Source: Desulforhopalus sp.
GTDB taxonomy: Bacteria; Desulfobacterota; Desulfobulbia; Desulfobulbales; Desulfocapsaceae
Reading direction: 5' to 3'
DNA length: 57,390 nt
Assembly (NCBI GenBank): GCA_024710585.1
Contig: JANJUM010000040.1
Span: 1 to 57,390 of the forward strand
Shown: piece by piece, positions 50,670 through 57,390 of the stretch
Layout of the letters: every line of letters begins with the position of its first letter
How positions within the stretch are numbered: the stretch's first letter is position 1
The notes under the pieces: model-generated
The model's database searches: none
Told to the model about the DNA's origin: nothing
What the model saw: only the letters and a program-made list of their open reading frames with translations
Made by a program: the position numbers and the translations under genes

Positions 50670-52166
50670 ATGATGAAGTGGCCGCGACCAAGTCTCAGGG
50701 GCAAGATCGTTGCCGTGTTCGCCGCCATGATGTTGCTGGTCATGGCCGGGGAGGTGGCCATCCTCTGGTACGCCACCCATATGAACGGCCTGCTGGCCAC
50801 GGTGGTCGACAAAGAGTTCCAACTCTATCGCACCGCCCAGGACATGGAGCTGGCGCTTGCCAACCAGAAGGGGCTGCTCACCTACTATCTCGTCGACGGC
50901 GACGGCAAGTGGCTGCAGTCCCTCGGTCAGCAGCGCGAGATCTTCCAGCGCTACCTGCTCGCCGCCGGGGAGCTGCAGCCGGGCGGCGAGCAGGAGGAGC
51001 GCCTGCGGGTCATCGCCGACAAGTTCCGCGACTATGCCGCCGCCAAGGACGTGGCCATCGCCGGCTACCAAAAGGGGCCGCGCCCCGGTTCCATCTCCAC
51101 CCTGCACGAGAAGCAGCGGGAGATCCTGTTTTCCCTGCTCGAGGAATGCCGTCGCTTCAGCGACACCCAATGGCGGCGCATCGCCGCCGCCCAGGAGGAA
51201 GGCGCCCGCCTCACCGCCAGGCTGCGCCTTGCCCAGATCGGCGGCTTGAGCCTCTTTTTTCTGCTCTGCGCCGTCTTTCTCTTCATCCTCTACCGTCAGC
51301 TGCTCGAGCCGCTCCGTGGCCTGGCCATCAAGACCGGCGGCGCGCCGGATGACAACTGCCGCGACGAGGTGCACTCGCTGGCGCTCTCCCTCGACGACAT
51401 GATGCGTCAGTTCGACGAAAAGAGCGACGAGCTGGCCCGCAGCCGGCGCCACCTCCTCCAGGTGGAGCGCCTGGCCATGGTCGGCGAGCTCGCCGCCGGG
51501 GTGGCCCATACCATCCGCAACCCCTTTACCTCCATCAAAATGCGCATGTTCTCCCTGACCCGCTCGCTCAGCCTGAGCGAGGTGCAGAACGAGGATTTGC
51601 AGGTCATCGCCGACGAGATCACCCGCATCGACCGCATCGTCCAGAACTTCCTCGAGTTCGCCCGGCCGCCCAAGCTGCGCCTCGCCCCCTGCCGCCTCGG
51701 CGAGATCGTCGCCTCGGTGCTGACCCTGCTCGAATACCGCCTCAAGTCCTATGGCGTCGAGGTGCGCCATCAGGCCTGCCCGCAGCTGGACGCGGTGCTC
51801 GTCGACGCCGACCGCATCAAGGAGGCCCTGGTCAACCTGCTCATCAACGCCTGCGAGGCGATGACCGGCGGCGGCGCCATCGACATCGTCGAGGGGCTGG
51901 AAGACGACGGCGAGCTGGGCATGGTGGCGACCCTGTCGGTGTGCGACAACGGGCCGGGCATCCCCGACGCCCTCCTCGACAAGGTGACCACCCCCTTCTT
52001 CACCACCAAGGAAGAGGGCTCGGGCCTCGGGCTGAGCATCGTCGCCCGCATCGTCCGCGAGCACCGCGGCCGGCTGGAGATCGGCGCGTCGCCGGGAGGC
52101 GGCGCGCAGTGCACCATGAAACTGCCGTTGGCGGGGAGGGGCGATGAACCGCGTTCTCATCATTGA
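50670..52166 (+). CDS. Membrane sensor histidine kinase
   Basis: Two TM regions; LAAGVAHTIRNPFTSIKMRMFSL H-box; NLLINACEAM N-box; EEGSGLGLSIVARIV. Confidence 0.92.
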   Translation: MMKWPRPSLRGKIVAVFAAMMLLVMAGEVAILWYATHMNGLLATVVDKEFQLYRTAQDMELALANQKGLLTYYLVDGDGKWLQSLGQQREIFQRYLLAAGELQPGGEQEERLRVIADKFRDYAAAKDVAIAGYQKGPRPGSISTLHEKQREILFSLLEECRRFSDTQWRRIAAAQEEGARLTARLRLAQIGGLSLFFLLCAVFLFILYRQLLEPLRGLAIKTGGAPDDNCRDEVHSLALSLDDMMRQFDEKSDELARSRRHLLQVERLAMVGELAAGVAHTIRNPFTSIKMRMFSLTRSLSLSEVQNEDLQVIADEITRIDRIVQNFLEFARPPKLRLAPCRLGEIVASVLTLLEYRLKSYGVEVRHQACPQLDAVLVDADRIKEALVNLLINACEAMTGGGAIDIVEGLEDDGELGMVATLSVCDNGPGIPDALLDKVTTPFFTTKEEGSGLGLSIVARIVREHRGRLEIGASPGGGAQCTMKLPLAGRGDEPRSHH

Positions 52167-53589
52167 CGACGACCGCCAGCTCGGCCAGAGTTTCGCCAAA
52201 ATCCTTACCCAGGAGGGCTACAGCACCGCCAACGCCTTCAGCGGGCGGGAGGGCATCGACATGGTGCACACCTTCTCGCCGTCCCTGGTGGTTCTCGACA
52301 TCCGCCTGCCCGACATGAGCGGGCTCGAGGTGTTCACCGTCATCCACGAGCACTTTCCCAAGCTGCCGGTGATCATCATCACCGCCTTCGGCTCTACTGA
52401 AACGGCCATCGGGGCCATCCGCCAGGGGGCCTACGACTACATCTACAAGCCCTTCGACGTGCCGCAGATGCTGGCCCTGATCGACAAGGGCCTGCTCGCC
52501 GGGCGCTGCATGTCGACCCCGGTGGCGGTCAACCCCGAGGATGGCACGGAGTTCGACCGCGATGCCCTGGTCGGTCGCGGCAGTCGCATGCTCGAGGTCT
52601 ATAAGGCCATCGGCCGCGTCTCGGGCACCGACGCCACGGTGCTCGTCCGTGGCGAGTCGGGCACCGGCAAGGAGCTGGCGGCGCGGGCCATCTACAACCA
52701 TTCGCGCCGCGCCGAGCTGCCTTTCGTGGTCATCAACTGTGTCGCCATCCCCGAGACGCTCCTCGAGAGCGAACTTTTCGGCTACGAGAAGGGCACCTTC
52801 ACCGGGGCGGTACATCGCCGCGTCGGCAAGATCGAGCAGGCCCGCGGCGGCACCGTCTTCCTCGACGAGATCGGCGACATGCCGCTGTCCATCCAGGCCA
52901 AGTTCCTCCGCCTGCTGCAGGAGAACAGCATCGAGCGCCTCGGCGGCAAGGAGCCGATCAACGTCGACGTGCGCATCATCGCCGCCACCAACCGCGACCT
53001 CGAGGCGGCGGTGACTGCGGGCACCTTCCGCGAGGACCTTTACTACCGCCTGCGCGTGGTGACCCTCGACTTGCCGCCGCTGCGCGAGCGCATGGAGGAC
53101 CTGCCGATTCTCGTCGCCTATCTCCTCAGGCGGCTCGCCGCCGACCTTGGCGTAGCCAACCCGGGAATCCATCCCGAGGCCGTGGAGAAGCTGGCGGCCT
53201 ACGACTGGCCGGGCAATATCCGCGAACTGCAGAACGTCCTCAAGAAGGCCCTCATTTTCAATCGCGGCGCGCCGCTGCAGAAAGAGGAAATCACCCTCGG
53301 CAATGGCGAGGGCCACAAAAACGGCCCGGTGGCGGCGGCCGGCGACCTCTCCGGCTGGGTGCGGTCGCGGCTGCGCTCGGGGGGGCAGGAGCGCCTCTTC
53401 GACGCCGCGATCGACGAAGTGGCCAGGCTGCTGGTCGGCGAGGCGCTGGAGATGAGCGGCGGAAATCGCTCGCGGGCGGCGCGGTTGCTCGGCGTGTCGC
53501 GGCCGACGCTGCATGCGAAAATGGAGAAGTACCGCCTCGGCGCGCCAGCCGAGGCGGTCTGGGATGACGAAAGCGGGCAGCCCGAGTGA
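52144..53589 (+). CDS. Sigma54-dependent NtrC-family response regulator
   Basis: VLIIDDDRQLGQSF...GESGTGKELAARAIY...ESELFGYEKGTFTGAV (GAFTGA-like)...Fis-type HTH GNRSRAARLLGVSRPTL. Confidence 0.95.
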   Translation: MNRVLIIDDDRQLGQSFAKILTQEGYSTANAFSGREGIDMVHTFSPSLVVLDIRLPDMSGLEVFTVIHEHFPKLPVIIITAFGSTETAIGAIRQGAYDYIYKPFDVPQMLALIDKGLLAGRCMSTPVAVNPEDGTEFDRDALVGRGSRMLEVYKAIGRVSGTDATVLVRGESGTGKELAARAIYNHSRRAELPFVVINCVAIPETLLESELFGYEKGTFTGAVHRRVGKIEQARGGTVFLDEIGDMPLSIQAKFLRLLQENSIERLGGKEPINVDVRIIAATNRDLEAAVTAGTFREDLYYRLRVVTLDLPPLRERMEDLPILVAYLLRRLAADLGVANPGIHPEAVEKLAAYDWPGNIRELQNVLKKALIFNRGAPLQKEEITLGNGEGHKNGPVAAAGDLSGWVRSRLRSGGQERLFDAAIDEVARLLVGEALEMSGGNRSRAARLLGVSRPTLHAKMEKYRLGAPAEAVWDDESGQPE

Positions 53590-53629
53590 GGGCTGGCGTG
53601 ACGACGAGACTTTTTGCCAGGGAGGAGAT

Positions 53630-54460
53630 ATGGAGAGCATCATTGCCCAGCGACTGCGGCTGCAACATCAACCGGTGGCCATCGTCTGGGCCAAGGAGAA
53701 GCCGCCGCAGGCGCGGCAGTTCGCCGAAGGCCGCTGGGGCTGCGTCATGTTCATGCTGGCGGCGGTGGTGAGAGGCGAGACCGCCGTCTTCGACGAAAAG
53801 ACCATCGGCTGCCCGGGGGGCGGCGTCGGGCTCGGTTTCGGCAACCAGTACGTCAACTTCGCCGGCGGCGAGGAGTGTTTCAAGTACTTCCTCTCCATCG
53901 GCAACGAGCACTGGGAAGAGGGCAGGGCGGCCGGGGAGCGGGTCAAGCCCTATATGCGCCCCGAGGCCTACGGCCACTTCATGCATGGCGAGCGCTACGT
54001 CAAGAGCCCTGAGCTGGTGGGCAGGTTCCTCGCCGCTTTGCCGATGACCACCGTGCCGACGCCCTATGTGGTGTATAAGCCGCTGGCCGATGTCGACGAG
54101 CATGTCGACGACCTGCGCACCGTGGTCTTCCTCGCCGACGCCGACCGCATCGCCGCCCTCACCGTGCTTGCCAACTACGGCCGCGGCCATAACGAGAACG
54201 TCATCTTTCCCTTCGCCGCCGGCTGCCAGTCGCTGGGCATCTATCCCTACCAGGAAGCGGAGCGCCCCGAGCCGCGGGCGGTACTGGGCTTAAACGACAT
54301 CTCCGCGCGCCTCTATCTCAAGCGACTGCTCAAGGACGACCTGTTCAGCTTCGCCATGCCGCTCTCCCTGTTCCGCGAGATGGAGCAAAATGTCGCAGGC
54401 AGCTTCCTCGACGGCGACACCTGGAAGGACCTGCGCCGCCTGGCCGGTGAAGAGGCCTAG
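53630..54460 (+). CDS. DUF169 family protein
   Basis: LQHQPVAIVWAKEKPPQARQFAEGRWGCVMFMLAAVVRGETAVFDEKTIGCPGGGVGLGF; GGAGGA RBS. Confidence 0.85.
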   Translation: MESIIAQRLRLQHQPVAIVWAKEKPPQARQFAEGRWGCVMFMLAAVVRGETAVFDEKTIGCPGGGVGLGFGNQYVNFAGGEECFKYFLSIGNEHWEEGRAAGERVKPYMRPEAYGHFMHGERYVKSPELVGRFLAALPMTTVPTPYVVYKPLADVDEHVDDLRTVVFLADADRIAALTVLANYGRGHNENVIFPFAAGCQSLGIYPYQEAERPEPRAVLGLNDISARLYLKRLLKDDLFSFAMPLSLFREMEQNVAGSFLDGDTWKDLRRLAGEEA

Positions 54461-54463
54461 GGA

Positions 54464-54757
54464 TTAACAGCCGCAGCCGGAGGGAACCTTGCCGCGCACT
54501 TTGGCGATCCAGCTGTTGATGATGTAGGCAGCGCAACCGCAGCCGTCGTCGGGGTTGACGTAGATCGCCCCGACGGGGCAGTTGGTGGCGCAGGCCCCGC
54601 ACTCCATGCAGGCGCCGCGGTCGATGATCTCCGCCTTGCCCTCTTTGAGGACGAAGATGCGATGGGGGCAGACGAGGGCGCAGTTGCCGCAGCCGATGCA
54701 CGTGTCGGTGTCGAGACGGAGGATGGCGGCGTCTTCGAGGTAGCGGAAGTGGCGCAT
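54464..54757 (-). CDS. hgcB: HgcB: 4Fe-4S ferredoxin-like mercury methylation protein
   Basis: CIGCGNCALVCPHRIF...DRGACMECGACATNCPVGAI...C-terminal SGCGC; directly downstream of hgcA. Confidence 0.92.
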   Translation of the reverse strand: MRHFRYLEDAAILRLDTDTCIGCGNCALVCPHRIFVLKEGKAEIIDRGACMECGACATNCPVGAIYVNPDDGCGCAAYIINSWIAKVRGKVPSGCGC

Positions 54758-54767
54758 GGCGGGCTCC

Positions 54768-55931
54768 TTAAGAAAGAAAGGCGGCCAGCGGCCAGAGGAC
54801 GGCCGCGGCGAAGGTGGCGCTGAGCTGGAAAATCAGGCCGCCCCGCAGCTCCTGGCTGACTCCGGAGAGTGACGTGTAGGGTGTCGAGCCGGTGAAGTTC
54901 ATCGCCATGAACGACGAGCCGGCGCCGACCCACAGCACCAGCGCCACCTGTTCCGTCATGGCGAGCTCGGGCAAGGCGAGGAGCAGCGGCAGGCACAGGG
55001 CCGCCCCGACGAGCAGGCCTTTTATCCAGAAGCGGCGGCAGGGCACCCAGGGCAGCAGCAGCGGCACCAGCACCGCCCCGGCGACGAGGGCGACGAGGGT
55101 CGCCGCCAGCAGCACCGCGAAGCGGCTCAGGGTGCCGTGCAGGGCGAACGGCTCCGGGCCGATCCCCGAGAGAAGCAGGAATAGCGGCAGGGCGAAGGCC
55201 AGTTTCTTCCACACCAGGCAGATTTCCAGCGGCACCAGCACCGCCCGCTCGCCGAGGGTGAAGGTGACGGTGCGCATCTCTTCGCTGGCCTTGCCCTGGA
55301 GGAGATACTCCGGCAGGTCCCTGGCGAAAATCGGCCCGAAACGGCCGGAGAAGCCGCACAATTCCTTGAGCCGGTGGGCGGCGACGCCGTTGGCGGCGAG
55401 CTGCGGGAGGATGAGGCGGCGGTGGCTGACGAGTTCCTCGAGGCGGCAGCGCCGCACCTGGAAGGCGATCTCCTCGCAGGAGAAGGTGCCCTTGCCGGCG
55501 GCGCACCACACGTTGACGCCGCGGCTGTCGATTATCAGCAGCCAGGCGTCGATATCAGCGAGTTCCTGACGCAGGGCGTCGAAGGTCAGCTTGTAGTTGG
55601 CCGAGACCAGCACCGGCGAGTCGGCTCCCGGGCTGCCGACGCAGTAGAGGCCGGGGGTGACGCGGTAGTCGTTGCGGGCCAGGCCGGTGCGCGCTCCGAC
55701 CGTGCCGAGGTGGTCTTTGAGGCTGAGGGTGGTCGCCACCCGCGGCACCGCCCCCACCGGGCTGTCGACGAAGCCTTCGACGAAGGGGAGGATGGCGTAG
55801 CCAGCCCTCTCGTGGCCGCCGGACCGCGGCGGCGGTTTCGGCCCTCAGCAGGGGGCGGCGGGCAGTTCCGGCGGGGCCTGCAGCGGTCCAGGAGCGAGGG
55901 GCAGGATGGCACGTGGCAGCGAGGGGTTCAT
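54768..55931 (-). CDS. hgcA: HgcA: corrinoid/CFeSP-like membrane protein of mercury methylation, with in-frame UGA (putative Sec) at 55845-55847
   Basis: NVWCAAGKGTF cap-helix motif; VPRVATTLSLKDHLGTVGARTGLARNDYRVTPGLYCVGSP...SPVLVSANYKLTFDALRQEL; C-terminal TM domain with MNFTGSTPYTSLSGV; upstream frame MNPSLPRAILPLAPGPLQAPPELPAAPC-[UGA]-GPKPPPRSGGHERAGYAILPFVEGFVDSP with ATG and GGAG RBS. Confidence 0.9.
55816..55835 (-). promoter_or_regulatory. Candidate bacterial SECIS stem-loop downstream of hgcA UGA
   Basis: mRNA CCGCCG-CCGCGGUC-CGGCGG, 6-bp stem, GGUC at +20 to +23 after UGA (E. coli fdhF GGUC at +19 to +22). Confidence 0.6.
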
Positions 55932-55969
55932 GGGGTGTCTCCAGTAAAAAGGAAGGGGCGGCGCCCCGG

Positions 55970-57192
55970 TTACGCGGAGTTAAGCCTGGCCAGGCCCTGG
56001 CGCAGGTCGTCGCGCAGGTCGTCGACATCCTCGAGGCCGATGTTGAGGCGGATCACCGTCTGCCCCTGGTAGCGGCCGGAAAGGAGGCGATGCGGCCTGG
56101 CGGCGGTGAGCAGGCTCTGGAAGCCGCCCCAGCTGTAGCCGAGGCGGAAGAGCCGCAGCGCGTCGATGAACAGGGCCAGCTGGTCCTGGGGGTATTCCTT
56201 GCGCAGGGTGAAGGCGAAGAGGCCGGATGAGCCCTGAAAGTCGCGTCGCCACAGATGGTGCTCGGGGTGATCGGGAAGGGCCGGGTGCAGCACCCGGTCC
56301 ACCAGGGGGTGGCTGGTCAGCCAGGTGGCGATCTCCAGGGCCGAGCGCTCGTGCTGCCGCAGGCGCACCGCCAGCGAGTGGAGGCCACGCAACGCCAGAT
56401 AGCACTCTTCCGCCGGCGTGTAGATTTCGAGCAGCTTGTAGAACTCGGCGAAGCGCTCGGCATGGCCCTCGGCGACGGTGACCGTGCCGGCGAGCACATC
56501 GGAGTAGCCGCTGATGTACTTGGTCACCGAGTGGATGGTGGCGTCGATGCCGAGCTCGAAGGGGCGCAGGTAGAGGGGGGTGGCCCAGGTGGCGTCGAGC
56601 AGGGTGACGATGCCACGCCTGCGGGCGATGTCGGCGATGGCCGGCAGGTCCTGGATCTCGAAGGTGTTCGAGCCCGGCGACTCGAGGAAGATGAGGGCGG
56701 TGTCGGGGCGCAGGTAATTTTCGATGTCCGCGCCGACGTTCGCCGGCACCACCGTGCAGGAAACCTTGAGGCGCTGTTCCAGCACCTTGTGGACGAAGCG
56801 GCGGCCGGGTCCGTAGGCGTTGTCGACCATGATCATGTGCTGGCCGCTGGCGACGAAGGCCATCAGCGCGGTGTGGATGGCGGCGATGCCCGAGGGGAAG
56901 ACGCGGGTCACCGCCCCGCCTTCGAGCTGGCGCATTGCCTCCTCGAACTGGCGTTGCGTCGGCAGGCGGTCGGTGCCGTAGCTGATTCCATGGTGGCGGC
57001 CCATCTGCGCTTCGACCATGGCTGCGTAGCTGGCGAAGAGCACCGTCGAGCCGCGGTAGGCTGGCGGGTTGATGGTCGTCGCGACGCTGGTGTCACGTTG
57101 CGGCCAGTTGCGGGCGATAAGTTCCGTTTCTCGTTTCATGGGCAGGGGTGGGCTGGTGCCGAGTGGGAGCGGAGCGTTGTGCGTTTTCGTCA
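55970..57192 (-). CDS. Cystathionine beta-lyase/gamma-synthase family PLP enzyme (MetC-like)
   Basis: RGSTVLFASYAAMVEAQ...YGTDRLPTQRQFEEAMRQLEGG...DATWATPLYLRPFELGIDATIHSVTKYISGYSDVLAGTV. Confidence 0.92.
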
Positions 57193-57390
57193 TTTCCTCA
57201 TCCCATTGTACCACAACATAGGGGGCGGGGAAACCCGTTCGCTGCCTGCCGTGGATACCGACAATTCTTTTCCGGCTTTCAGGCTGCGGCAAAAATATTT
57301 GTCTTTATGGGGCGATCAAGGTAGCCTAGAGGAGCGTAAGAGCATTTTTTCGGCAGTTGCCTGGCAGACGATGATGAGCGTGCTTCCGGG

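Noticed and set aside
54768-55757. HgcA starting at GTG 55757 as given in the ORF track
   Set aside because: HgcA-like sequence continues upstream in the same frame, GTG 55757 lacks an RBS, and an ATG with a good RBS lies upstream across a single UGA; kept only as the alternative if Sec insertion is disproved.
57200-57240. TTTCCC-N17-TACAAT promoter for the metC-hgcAB operon on the minus strand
   Set aside because: Extended -10 (TGGTACAAT) looks good but the -35 is poor and implied TSS is almost at the start codon; start codon and promoter remain uncertain.

Overview
High-GC bacterial chromosomal window, probably Desulfuromonadales/Geobacter-like judging by gene content (inference only). It is densely coded on both strands, and I saw no mobile element, CRISPR array, rRNA or tRNA. 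Main blocks: sodB; two hotdog thioesterases; an LC7-like/cNMP-binding/PilZ protein; a degenerate Ser/Thr (pseudo)kinase; a Gld-type ABC transporter with a fused permease/auxiliary subunit; queC-queD-queE-queF preceded by a preQ1-I-like riboswitch; a bidirectional hoxEFUYH [NiFe] hydrogenase operon; a PhnD-like hybrid histidine kinase with an HD-GYP regulator; two tail-to-tail paralogous 2TM/zinc-ribbon proteins; a Fur/PerR regulator with an operator-like palindrome; kbl/tdh; a sigma54 two-component system; and at the right end a metC-like gene followed by hgcA-hgcB (mercury methylation). The most notable observation is that hgcA seems to start 174 nt upstream of the ORF-track start. That longer frame reads through one in-frame TGA immediately after a Cys codon. 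The TGA is followed at the expected distance by a GC-rich stem-loop with a GGUC loop, similar to the E. coli fdhF SECIS. This suggests a selenocysteine-containing HgcA that would be mis-annotated as N-terminally truncated.
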